Below are positions 11,961 to 23,214 of a stretch of 64,000 nt of DNA, piece after piece; position 1 is the stretch's first letter; every line of letters starts with the position of its first letter. Under the pieces are notes generated by a model. It had not been told where the DNA came from. It saw only the letters and a program-made list of their open reading frames with translations, and made no database searches. Where the stretch lies: the NCBI GenBank assembly GCA_030247885.1, contig JAPDRO010000016.1:186001-250000 (forward strand), written 5' to 3'. The position numbers and the translations under genes are program-made. The stretch is from Taxawa tesnikishii (nom. ined.) (lineage: Eukaryota > Ascomycota > Dothideomycetes > Dothideales).

Positions 11961-13046
11961 CAAAGATCCCGATGTTCTCGAAGAACTTTGAGCCGTATTC
12001 TGCGTGAGGAATGCTTGCAAGAGCGCAAAGTCCTATAGGTGTCTAGAGACCCTGTCTTTCGGGAGATTAATGTCCTCCATACAGCTTCTTCATGTATACG
12101 CAATCGCAGCAAGAAAGAAGAAGTCTCGAAGCTCGTCGGAAGCCTGCGTATATGTACTCACTGATTCTTTCAACCATTTTCACCGGCAATGTTAAGAACA
12201 CACCTTTCGCAGCCGGTTACGGTCTTTCTAGACTGCCATCAACAAGATTTTCACCAAAATCCTCCTTCGATCATCGCTTCATGGTGTTGAAGCGGAAATG
12301 GCAAGTTGGGTGCAATTCTGAACGCAAGGTTGGATGGACGGTAGGACGCAGAAGTAGATCGCTCCCTCGACGCGACGCATCTTGCAACACGACGCAGCAT
12401 TCCCGAAACCATGCGGCCTAAGAATATGGCGTTAACACACATCGAATGTTTTGCTCGCCTTTAGATGCCATCACTGATTTTGACATCCAACTGCATGGTA
12501 TGGGTGCTGGAGGCAAAATTCTTTTGTTGCAGCCATGCTCAGCGCTTGCAGAATAATTCACGAGGTATTCACCTGTGCCACCTTGATTCGGGAGATACGG
12601 CCAAATGCAGGTTCTCCAATCAGGATACAGCCGCTTGTATGGCACTGACGAAGAGTGCTTCGCTTTCGAATGCCTTCCCCATTCTCTCGCTAGTCGGTGG
12701 TTGAACCCCTTCTTTTGGCCTCATCGCGGGTTTCGCCGTAAAGGGTTAGCGGGATCTACACGGATCTTCCCAAACATCTCAACTCATACCGATGCACATG
12801 CAACACAGCATTGTCGAAGCGACACCGCCTTCCAGTTGGCTGATTGTCTTCCATGCAATTTGGGTCTCTGCAAATGAGTTCAATTATCCAACCGTAACGA
12901 TCCATGAACGAATGCCATACGAATAGGCTGGGCACTTGTCTATCTGCTCGGCCGCTTCCAAATTCCCAGACGGGTTCACCTACTCCTCGACAACTCTTCC
13001 TACCCTTGTGAATATCCGGTCAGAGTACTGCAGTGCGAGATGCACT
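11961..13046. other. intergenic / upstream region of the Zn2Cys6 gene
   Basis: Several short open frames, none supported. The frame of the regulator is open upstream of 13047 to 12936 but the sequence there does not resemble the family. Confidence 0.35.
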
Positions 13047-15458
13047 ATGTCGATGGAAGACCCAACGCTTGACTCGTATCCGAAAGGGTCAGAAGTCACT
13101 CTCCCATTGCGTGCACCTGCAGGCGCCGCTAAACCGCAGCGGGTGCTTGCATGTGTGCTCTGTCAGCAGCGCAAGATCAAGTGCGATCGCAAGTTTCCTG
13201 CGTGAGCTGCAGAAAAGCCGGCGTGCAATGTGTGCCAGTCAATACGCTCGCAAGTAAGCTCCGTACATCTGGCCATTCATTTATCTGATCAATACGATCA
13301 GGGACGCCAGCGCCGTCGGAGGTTCCCAGAGCGAGAGCTGCTGGAGCGGTTGAGGCACTATGAGGCTCTGCTTCGCCAGAACAACATCAAGTTTGAACCT
13401 TTGCATCCGTCCGCTGTGGATGAATCCTCTCCCAGCGAGGTCGGCGAACGGATCCATTCTCCAGGCGATGAGCGTTCGGAGAGAGTGACTGACGAAGCAG
13501 GGTTGTCAGATGGAACATCGAAGGAGGCGAGCACGCCTTCTGAAACAGTCAATTACTGGCATGCACTGAACCAAAAGGGCCAAGATGCCAAAGACAACGA
13601 AGACAATGACAGTGACTCCTCCGAAGATGATGATATACACGAAGGTACGATCAAGAAAGCATGGGATCACTTCCGCGACAACCACTCCAACCTACTGTTT
13701 GGTTCGCGAGCTACAGATATGGATCTCTCCACCTTGCACCCATCCCAGGTGCACATCTTCAAGCTGTGGCAGATTTACTTGGAGAACGTCAATCCACTGC
13801 TCAAAGTCACGCATACTCCTACCTTGCAGGCGCGCATCATCGACGCCGCTGGCAACGTAACAAACATCAGTCCTACACTCGAAGCGCTAATGTTCAGTAT
13901 CTACTGTGCCACGATTCTGAGTCTAGCGGACGAAGAATGCCGGATGAAGTTTGGTTCATCGAGAGAGGAACTCCTGACCCGATATCAATTCGGATGTCAG
14001 CAAGCACTGCTAAGCTGTGAATTCTTACGGTCTGACGATCGTGATTGCTTGACGGCGTTGTATCTCTACCTGGCAAGGCCTCGCTCCTGATGGTATTGCA
14101 CTCGCGCTAACCGTTTTCGAGGTCTCCATCAAACCGGACACAGACCCCGCTCTCTATCCTCCATGCTAAGTGTCGCACTCCGCATCGCGCAACGTATGGG
14201 CATCCACAGCGAGGCTTCCTATGACAGATGCAACGTTCTCGAAGCTGAGATGCGTCGAAGGTTATGGTGGTCCTTGATCGCCTTCGACAACCGCATTTGC
14301 GAGATGTCCATGAACCACAAATCCACTATGTTGGTTCCGACCTGGGACTGTAGGACACCGCTGAACGTGAACGACTTCGAAATCTGGCCGGAGATGAAAA
14401 AGCCCCCGGTAGCCCATGAGCAGCCTACCGAGGCACTTTTCCCCGTCGTGCGCAGCGAACTGGCTGATTTAGTTCGCGGCGCCGACTTCCACCTAGATTT
14501 CACCAATCCGTACCTGAAGCGGATGGCAAGGGGCGGTCAGCACGGGCGCCTTCCAGGCCGTGAGCTGGACATACTGGAAAAACTGATAGAGGAGAAACGC
14601 CTCCGAGACTGCAACCCAGAGAACCCGCTACACTTCATGACGCTCTGGACGGCGCGAACCCACCTCGCGCAATACCGACTTCTGGAACACTATTCGCACC
14701 ATTCTCGGCCATCCGCGCAGCTAACCGATACGCAGCGCGACGCCGCCGTCTCCCACGCCCTTCGCCTTCTTGAGTGCAACACTGAGCTCATCTCTTCCCC
14801 ACTCACCAAAGGATACCTCTGGTACGTCCGATCTTACTTCCCGTTCCCGGCCTACATCCACGTAGTGCAAGACCTGCGAAAGCGGCCTCTGCAGCCCCTT
14901 GCCTCGAAAGCCTGGGAAGTCATGAGTGAAAACTGGAGCGCAGACGAAGACCAGGATGCGCACGATGACGAAGACGAGGATAAGGAGAGGGTGAACGGTG
15001 GAAGACATCCTGGTAATCCATTCTTTGCGATGTTTTCCCGGATCGTGTTGCTGGCGTGGGAAGCAAGAGAGAGGGAAATGGAGAAGATGAGGGAGGGTGA
15101 TGGGATGCAAAGGGGTTTTCCCGGGTCGAGCGAGATTCCACGCATCGTATCCGACATCAAGCGCAAAGTCACGCCTGCGGTCTTCAATGTCAAGCCGGGG
15201 AGGAATCCTACAATGGGCGTGGAGCAGCCGAATACCGGGCCAGTGACGGATATGGACATGAACATCGACGATTTCATCTCGACGCTCATGCCCATGCCCA
15301 TGGACTTTGGTACTCAGGATCTACTGTATAGCCTGGACACGCAGGCAGACCCCGCTGCACTAGTGACTGGCGCAACAACCTGGGACTACTCCGGTCCGCT
15401 TGCTCAGGCGACGGTAGGGTTTGATATGAACCAGGTGGATTGGGATACTATGGGCTGA
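13047..15458 (+). CDS. Zn2Cys6 transcription factor with fungal-specific TF domain, frame slips
   Basis: Nuclear DNA-binding regulator. The N-terminal zinc cluster reads ACVLCQQRKIKCDRKFP, then (after a one-base slip near 13198) CVSCRKAGVQC, giving the six cysteines. An intron ends near 13310 and is followed by RQRRRRFPERELLERLRHYE, the basic linker and coiled coil typical of this subfamily, then an acidic serine-rich stretch. The fungal_trans middle domain is clear: MLSVALRIAQRMGIH, EMRRRLWWSLIAFDNR. A GC-AG intron lies at 14073-14121, and a further slip is in the C run 14145-14148, needed to reach PRSLSSMLS. The C-terminus is rich in Met, Gly and Asp. Target genes cannot be read from context: no biosynthetic cluster surrounds it, and it converges on another regulator. 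Confidence 0.82.
14073..14121 (+). other. GC-AG intron in the Zn2Cys6 gene
   Basis: Removing 49 bp from gcaagg to ttcgag joins LYLYL to VSIKPDTDP in frame for the family. A good gctaacc branch site lies 12 bp before the acceptor. The donor is GC rather than GT. Confidence 0.6.
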
Positions 15459-16484
15459 ATCCCCCCCAAAAAAACTTCAGCTCTCAATATACGCAATCGT
15501 CTTACGGATCATTCAGAATGCGCTCACATACGGGCACTGTTCGATCCAGCCCACCACTAAACCCCGTCCCACCAACCTTACGCCAAAGCTACCCTCCTTT
15601 CCCTTCGCAGCGGCGTCCATCTTGGCTTTCAGCTCAGGGTGGACTCTTTCCGCTCGCATTCTCGCTTCATTTTGTTTTCTTCTGGAAGCCGCGCCGAGAC
15701 GTCTTGTATGGGTTCCTGTGCGCCTGGGGATCCGGGTGTTCTACCTATGTAAGGGTCACGGCTGCGCGAGGCCTGAACTTTTGATGTTGTTCTTGACAAA
15801 GGGTGGCCGGCAGAACCCGGGGTTGCGGCCGATGTGGTCAAGTGATCTTCCTTTCTGGTATTTCGGGGTTGGAGTCGGCGGTGTTGGTTTCTTGGGAAAG
15901 GAGGGCGTCGTTGCTTCTCATCCTTTGTGTTCCGAGGATCAAGAGCTCGGATTCGAAGTGCTAGGATGTGCTTGGTGTTGTGCTAGGACACGTTTCGACC
16001 CTTGTTTCGATCACTGGTCTGAGCGACTACGCTGTCTCATGCCAGAAGCCTAGATGCCATGCTCAGTCCGACCTCAGTGGCTGGAGCCGTGCTTTGCTCC
16101 AAGCCCGTATGTCCGCGCCTGCGTTGCCTGTTACAGAGAAGCCAGTGGATCGCAATCGGCAGTGCACCGCCACGGACTTGACGCGAAGCTGCCTTCGCTC
16201 CGTGACGTTCAGTGCAAAGTAGTCCTAGGAGCCTGTTCAGTTTCACGTAAGAGAAAGAGCTTGACTGAAAGCCTGGGCAGTAGAGAAAGAGATCCGTTTG
16301 AGTGGTGAAGGGGTATCTAGCAAATATACATCAGGAGAAAAAGACCCACGATACGCACATCATCCATCAGCAAACATATGCAGCCATCCACAACGGCCAG
16401 CATTTCCACTCATTGCATTCTCAGCCTCTCTCTCTCGTCTCCTCATTCCCTCATCTCCTCTTTGCCTCATTCCCTCCTGCCTCC
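15459..16484. other. convergent 3' intergenic region
   Basis: Lies between the stops of two convergent regulators. No gene seen; pyrimidine-rich stretch at 16400-16520 overlaps the 3' flank of the minus-strand regulator. Confidence 0.4.
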
Positions 16485-19400
16485 TTACCACCTACCTCCA
16501 TTCCCGCCCATCCCTCCCGCCCCTTCCGGCAATGTAAAAGCGCCTGGTCCATCTCCCAGTATCCAATCCCCAAAATCCCCACTCATGTCGAAATCATGCA
16601 ATGCCACATCGAGCGCTTGTTGGAAATCCAGCCTTGCGGTCCATGAGTCCATGTCTCCCATACCCCCAGCGTTGTTGTCGTAGGCTCCCGACGTCGTCAT
16701 GACGTCAGAAGCACTGTTGTTGCTCGCGGGGTTAGGTGTGACACCGTAAAACCCGTTGTTGTTGGTCGTGACGTTGAAGTTGGAGGGACTGTTCCCGAAT
16801 GAATCCAAACTCGTAAAGGTGGCAGAAGGCGGATTGCTGCCGTACGACTCGCCCGAGCCACTTTGAGACGCGAACGTCGACGGCGAGAAAGCAGACGGCG
16901 CCGTGTTCTGCTGGGATTTGGAGTGGGGTTTGTAGCGGGGACGACCCGGTTCGACCCGTTGTGGGTATGGTATCGCGGTAGGAGAGTCGAAGGTCCAACT
17001 CGTGTTGTCCTGCTTCTGATGTCCTTGCTGTTGCTGTTTCATCGCACCCGAGCCCCCGGTAGCAGCTTCGCTAAGAACGTGGAGCTTATTTTCATTTTTC
17101 GGTGGCCACTTCCTTGCTCCAGCTTCCTCCTTCTCCTCACCGACATCCTTGATCGGCCAATTCGCATGCGTGCCTTTGTTGTCCTCCCTTGGCGGCTCTC
17201 CGCTCTGATGAGTCCCAAACCACTGCCTCAGCACCCCAAAATCCTCAGCACCTTATGATGCTGCCTCCACGCGTCCTCCTTCGACATCGTCTCAAAGAGA
17301 TTCCACAGTCTCTCCAAGTGTTCCTGGACCTTCAGATCCTCGGGCTTCAGTATCTTGCCAAGCTCAGAGTCGGGTAAAGTTGCCGCGATGTGCATTTTGA
17401 TCAGCACCACGACGGCGTAGACGACACGCACGAAGTAGAGGAGGGTGGGGAGGCCGACAAGGGCTTCGCGCGAGAAACCGCAGTAAGTGTCGAGGATGCT
17501 GTGGACGGCGGTTAGACAGGCTTCGACGGCGGCCATTTGTTTCGGGGTTAGGGTTTCAGAGATTAGATTTCCGGATTTGAGGGTTGCTTCTGTGAAGGGG
17601 ATTTGAAAGTCATCTGTGTTGTCTGCAGAGATGCATTAGCAACGAGTGTTTTCAAAGGGGTTTGTGTGAGAGAGGTGAGGGAGGGCGTACGGTTCACATG
17701 CAGCGCTATTTCATGGAGGTAGAGACTTGTAACATCCCGGAAGTACATCAGCTCGGGACGCTTTAAGTCCTCAGGGATACTAGATTCCCATTCCTTGAGC
17801 TGTTTTTCGAGGATAGTCAACGCATAGGTGACTTTTGGGTCGGTGATTGAGATGGATGTGGCGGACGAATCGTCCATGGAGAACGAGGAGCCAATGTCTT
17901 CGCATATGTGCTGAATCTTGACATGCTGAACTAGATAGCGATCCGATGGCAGCGCGTCGGGAGATGTTTCTAGCACGTTGATGCATTCATGCATGTAGTT
18001 GGTCCATCGGATCAGGTTTGGCCGACGCAGGACCATGGAAGTGCTGTTGTCACTTAGTAACGGTTCAGATTGAGAGTTGGGATACGCACCTCGCACAGAG
18101 ATAGTAGCAAGTCAGCCAAGCTCTTCTCGCCTCCACAGTATCCGAGTCGACAAGTGGCATCGGTCTATTAGTCCCTGGAGCCAGGTCCTGACCAGGACCC
18201 CAAAAACCACGTCGAGCCTTTGCTGCGTTGAATCGCTTGCCCAAGCCAATATCCAGAGCCATGACAGCAGCCATGTGGATCAACTGGTAAAAATTCGTCT
18301 GTTCGGCCTTTTCAGGGGCCTGTACCATAAGACCGTAACCTGCATTGACTGGATTAGCTCGAGAGATTTTGCCGCATGCCGAAGGACACAGTCAGCGATC
18401 GCCGCTATTGCCTCCTTGTTGAGCATGTTCTGAACGTCTTGAGGTATCAATCCGAAGCCTGATGCAGCAAGGATACAGAGGAAGAGCACCGGCTTGTTCT
18501 TCAGCACTTCGTCAGCAGTGGTGTCTGGAGGAAAGACGACCGCGGGCATGTGCGGCGCAAGATTCTTGGTGTATCGATTGAATATGGCCTCGGCAACTGC
18601 CGGCTCGACTAACGTTCTGATGCGACTCACAACCGCCTCCGGATCGGTGTGATACAGCAAGCGGCGAATGTCTTCCTCGCGATCGAGACGTACGTTTCGT
18701 TCCAAGGGGTCGCCCAGGATCTTTTCCGAATCGGTCTCGCCACGGCGATACATATCCTGCACTCTACCAAGAAGAGGATCTTCGGGCACTTTTCCGTAAA
18801 GGTGATCTTTCGGCTCCTCAATTCTTCTGCGCTTGTTCGACTTGCCAGATGGGGCGGCGCCTGGCCACGTGAGTTTGAGCTCCTTATCCGGGGTGCTCTC
18901 GTCAGATCGTTGTTGCGTGGACGATACCGGAGGCATCGGATCTCCGCCAGGACCAGACGCCTCTCCGGAGGGGCCATATTGTGCGCCTTGGCCCAGTTGT
19001 TGCAGGTTGGGTTTGCCGTTCTGTTGTTGCGCTTGTAGGACGGCAGTGAGTGCATCCAACTTCTTCTCGAGCTCTGCAACCCTACTGTCTGCCTTCTTTT
19101 GCCTCTTCCTCGTGGGTTGAGTGATGACACACTGCCTTCCAGCTTTGGCGCATCTCTTGCAAGGTTGGTCCGGATGGTTCGGGTCTTGGTCGCAGCGTAC
19201 TTTGAGACCACGACAAGCTTCACATGCGCGAGGGCGTTTGGCATCGGAGTGAGGATCATGGGTAGGACTGGTTCGTGTGAGCTGTCATGTGGTACACGAT
19301 GACAAGACGCGTCCACGAAGCGACAGGCGTATTGCGGTAACTGTGCCTTGTAGGGATTGCCTACCTGTCATTCATGTAATCATCCTCTCCACCGGTCTCA

Positions 19401-19669
19401 GGAATCTCAATGCTAGCAATGGCGTCTTCGCTCGACCTGCTAGCGGGAATACCAAAGTACGGCTGCTCTACTCTTCCAGGCGCATCGGGATTCATCTGGT
19501 GGTGCTGTTCCTGGCGCGAACCAGACTGTCTTCGCACGTCTTGCGACGCGAAACCCAGGGCCGGGACGGACAGTGGGGGATGTCCATACGCGGCCCTCGA
19601 CTGCGCTGAATCAGGTGGCAGCAGTCGAGGATCCAGCAATTGGTGCTGCGGCGGGCTGTTGTTCATCAT
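16485..19669 (-). CDS. Zn2Cys6 transcription factor (War1/PrtT-like group), frame slips
   Basis: Four exons: 19365-19669, 18090-19267, 17691-18043 and 16485-17622, with introns of 97, 46 and 68 bp. The zinc cluster ACEACRGLKVRC...CKRCAKAGRQC is formed across the first splice and is followed by TRKRQKKADSRVAELEKK, a basic linker plus coiled coil of the War1/PrtT type (inferred). The middle homology region includes FNRYTKNLAPHMPAVVFP, VLFLCILAASGFG and a FYQLIHMAAVMALDIGLGKR helix. The tail is Gln/Asn/Gly-rich, an activation-domain-like region. Two one-base slips are needed: G run 18315-18318 (plus strand), restoring WYRPPEKAEQ, and C run 17234-17237, restoring RILGVLRQW. The start at 19669 is one of two tandem ATGs. 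Confidence 0.82.
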
Positions 19670-20593
19670 GTCGTCGCTGGCCTTGACGTACAGCAACGGA
19701 GGCCGGAAATGTCGGTGGCCGAAGGTTGAAGCACCGACGGGCGGCAAGTCGTTCCGGCCAAGAGTCGCTCTTTCTTGCTTGCTTGATTAATATTACTGCA
19801 GCACGCCCATTGCCGTTACTTGGCAGCCTGCAACATCAGTCCGCTCTCAATGGACTTTGTTTGTCTGCCTGGCTTCAAGCTGTTGTTGATGTTGATGTTT
19901 CTGAACGAACCAGGCAGCAATTGTGTTCATGGACGGGAAGATCAGGGCATTGAGAGGAGAACACAGCCGCGTGCAGCAGAAGGATTCAGGCTAGTTCGTT
20001 AGTCATGCCGTTGGTGATTCACCTACGGCCGCATTGAGCTAAGTAAGCTACGGTTTGTACATTGTGCGCAAGCCTGTGTTCTTCCACGTCAATGGCCAAA
20101 TCACACGAAGCTCTCTATCTATCGACTTTTCGTTCCGCGACCATCGAATACCTTGCTTGGATACAGAGAACCCGTGGGAACTCCTTTAGACACACTAATC
20201 ACAGACGCGGGTAAGAACGTCGACTCTCGTGACGAGAAGAGAGAACTGTTGTTTGAGTGAAGATTTTCGTGCGTTCAGAAGCTGACCCCGTCAGACTTTA
20301 TAGGAAACCACCACAGATAGCAGAGATGGAGATGGTTGGAATGAACGCTCCGGCTGACCCACGAGAGTGAGGAAGTGGGGGCTATGGACGGCTTGTTCAT
20401 CTCCATCCGACCTCGAAGTAGCCCGCGACAAGGCTCATGGTCCGGGACCGGATCATAGTTCACCGTTGAGCGGTTCGACACTGCACCCGTAACTGCTTCC
20501 TGCAAGTGAGACATGGTCTCCATCATTGCATTATCGGGTATCCCGAAAGCCTGGTCCACACTTCACCCCAGAGAACGCCGGCCAACATGAGCG
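19670..20593. other. upstream region of the second regulator
   Basis: No gene supported. The short minus-strand frame 20275-20559 may be a continuation of the HET-like fragment to its right but shows no motif. Confidence 0.35.
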
Positions 20594-21001
20594 TTAAGTT
20601 GTTTTCATCGAATATCTAGGTTCTGGTGGACACCTCCAACAGCTATCCATCGCGAGATAGTTGCCCCCATGTTTTCTCATGAGGCCTTGTGAGGAGGGGT
20701 TCGCGATCCATAAAGGAGACCGGCTACCAGGTTTGTAGAAGGAGAGCAGGTCAATGCGTTGGAAGTCATCTTTTACAAGGCTTACCGGAACCTCCTCTTT
20801 AAAACCTCGGTACAATCCCCGATGTGACGTGCGGTTGTCGACCGTCAAACGCTGGCTCTCCTCTAGAAGAGCAAGACCAAGAAATCCGTAGATGTAGTTA
20901 TGAGTCACAGAAGGCTGGCGGCCGAAGCATGCCATCGTCAGAGTCGGAAGCGAAAACTTGCCATATGTTTTGTAGCCCTTGCCGGGGGCCTTGAATGACA
21001 C
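20594..21001 (-). pseudogene. HET-like protein fragment
   Basis: About 135 residues in one minus-strand frame resemble the region just after the HET domain: NYIYGFLGLA, then LTVDNRTSHRGLYRGF, then IDLLSFYKPGSR, following the usual 'D.IYG.LGL....V.DY..S....Y..F.......LDLLS' order. There is no N-terminal HET domain upstream nor a GE.YV.G tail downstream in the same frame. It is best read as a relic. It is on the opposite strand and 16 kb from the other HET remnant, so the two are separate events. Confidence 0.4.
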
Positions 21002-21583
21002 TCATCATCTCAAAAGTCTCGAGAGTCGCCATTGATTCTTTTAGCCCTTTTTCAACCCAAGCCGTCGCTCGGCAAACTCATACGCACAACCACAATGCAT
21101 AAGAGTGACTTCTCCGGCTTGTCGATGGTGGCTGAGAAAGAAGGTTCAGAACTTTGACCAGGTGAAGACGTGGTGCCCGTAACGGAAAATGGCAGGGTCT
21201 TGTGAAGCCACTGCACACTCCGTGAGGCCTATGGGGATGCAACCCCAGCGGGCAGTGCAAATTATGATGGCATCCAATAAATCCACGTGTGGAGTGTCAT
21301 GCCCGACCACGCGCCTCCTCCGGGTATAGGAAGCACTGGTAGATGGCGAGCGAGAATGAGAGTAGGAAGGATACGAGGCCTGACAGGAGCCCGATTGAAA
21401 TCTTGGCATGGAGGCTGCTGACCGCCGGAAGCACGGATAAACCACCCCTCAACCCCTCCATCTCACGTTGCAGACCGCTAGAACACCTCTCAGATGTTTC
21501 CCTCCGTTTGGTAAAACACAGCGCGGAATCAAAAGAAATACGCAAAGCGTAACAGCAGCGAAGCAAAACAACTCAGCGAGATA

Positions 21584-21745
21584 ATGCACTCTTCCTGCCC
21601 AAAGTGCGGAGCTGGCGTCAGCGGAGGATCGAAGTCTTGCACCAAGTGCGGCGCTGTATGTTCACAACCCCAGGCCTCTCTGCGTTTTAAGAGAAACGGA
21701 GACAGTAGCTGACCTGGCTCATTTGTCCAGACCTGCCCAAACTGA
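21584..21745 (+). CDS. 28-residue zinc-ribbon microprotein
   Basis: Two exons, 21584-21655 (24 codons) and 21731-21745 (four codons plus stop), flank a 75-bp intron with gtatgt donor, gctgac branch site and tccag acceptor. The product begins MHSSCPKCGAGVSGG and contains two CxxCG knuckles (Cys5/Cys8 and Cys19/Cys22) plus a further Cys26 near the end, TCPN. The spacing suits a minimal zinc ribbon such as those found alone or at the N-terminus of larger ribosomal or membrane proteins. It is far too short for ordinary gene callers and its stop codon lies after the splice, so it would be missed. Function unknown. The clean splice signals and perfect knuckles argue against chance. Confidence 0.62.
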
Positions 21746-22156
21746 GCGAGCACATCCGAGTGATGGTCCGCGGGAGCGCGTAAGTCATGCCGATTGCATG
21801 ATGGAATGGAGAAAGACGATCTGACGAATAACGATGCAACGGACTCGGAACGGAACATTGGATATTTTGGGAATGTTTGGACACTCCCATGGGATTTCGG
21901 GATGGACGGAAGCTTTTGGAGGGGAGGACCTGGTAAACAGAGTCGAAGCTTCACGTTTCTGACGCATTCACTTGGGAATGTGACGTAGCTTGAGGGTCCA
22001 AATGCAAGTGCTACCTCATTGCGGCAGCTCAGTGCAATCCAACTGGAACAGAGCACCATTAAAATATACCACGGGTGGCTTCTGTCACGTAAAGCTCACT
22101 CAGACACAACAGTAAGCTGTCTGCTCTCTATTTCGTACTTCGTTCTACAAGTCAAG
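21746..22156. other. intergenic between microprotein and hydrolase
   Basis: No further gene. A 176-codon minus-strand frame (21529-22059) covers it but has no motif and runs antisense to the microprotein. Confidence 0.4.
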
Positions 22157-23214
22157 ATGTCAGGCCAGAAAGAAATCCCCACCACGGGCACTCGCACCCA
22201 ACTCCACGACTCCATTAGCAAGTTCCTCAAAGACCACCCGGACCTTCACTTGGGCGGGGAAGGCGACTTCCACGCGGAACGACTGCACCACGAGAAGGTC
22301 TTCAGCATCCATAACCTGCCCAAAGACAAGGTCCACCCAATCGGCGACGTCGAATTCACCGCCCTGCGCGGCCCACATGGCACCATCCCCGTACGCGTGC
22401 TGTACCCCAAGAGCGGGGAAGACAAGAGGAAGAACGGACAAGCAGCCGCGCTCATATACTTCCACGGCGGAGGCTACACCGTTGGCAGCGTGGACGAGTT
22501 CGAGAATGGATTGAGGTTGCTGGCCGAGGAGAGCGGCGTCCAAGTCTACGCCATCGAATACAGACTGGCGCCCGAACACCGCTTCCCAACGCAGCTGGAT
22601 GAGTACGATGCCTTGATCGATTGGCTGCAGAGCGATGGCGGCAAGGCGCGCGGCGTGGATGTGAATCGCGTCCTAGGCGGTGGCGACTCTGCGGGTGGGA
22701 ATATGACTGCGGCTATCTCGTTGCGGCGGATGGATGAGAAGAAGAAGCCTCTCGCGGCGCAGATCCTGCTCTACCCGGAGGCCAGGATCCCGTTCGATAC
22801 GCCGGCGGCGGAGGAGAACAATTCGGGGTATTACCTGGAATGCAACGGAATCTTCAGTTTTGCGGATCACTATTTACCGCGTGGTACTCCGCCGAGTCAT
22901 AGGTACATCTCGCCCGGAATGCAGAGCATTGATAAGCTGAAGGGCGCTCCTCCTGCTGGAGTGTATACGTGAGTAGTCCGGCTCGTCCCTTTGGCGTTCG
23001 TGGCTGACAGAGCTGTAGGTCTGGCTTCGATCCGCTGAGGGATGTCGGTGTTGAGTATGCCAGCAAGCTCAGAAAGGCAGGTAATGAGGTCAAGTGGAGG
23101 CACCATGACAAGATGACACACGGCTGGCTTCAGATGACTGCTTGGAGCGATGATGCCGTCCAGGCGGTCCAGGAGGTGGCGAAGGATGTCAAGGGATGGG
23201 GCTATGGCTCTTAG
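22157..23214 (+). CDS. HSL-type alpha/beta hydrolase (carboxylesterase)
   Basis: A hormone-sensitive-lipase-family esterase of 335 residues in two exons, 22157-22968 and 23019-23214, with a 50-bp intron. The oxyanion-hole motif HGGG is at 103-106 (IYFHGGGYTVGS), the nucleophile Ser 178 in GGGDSAGGN, the acid in SGFDPLRD (about 275) and the base in MTHGW (about 305); the last two are encoded by exon 2, so the splice is required for activity. YRLAPEHRFP precedes the elbow as usual in the family. There is no signal peptide, so it is cytosolic. The natural substrate is unknown: small acyl esters are typical. Frame intact. Confidence 0.88.

Noticed and set aside
21297-21566. Minus-strand frame with one hydrophobic segment (SIGLLSGLVSFLLSFSLAIY)
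   Set aside because: Plausible membrane segment but no start context, no relatives recognised, and it abuts the microprotein start on the other strand; left uncalled.
21529-22059. 176-codon minus-strand open frame
   Set aside because: Antisense to the better-supported zinc-ribbon microprotein, no motifs, no splice context.
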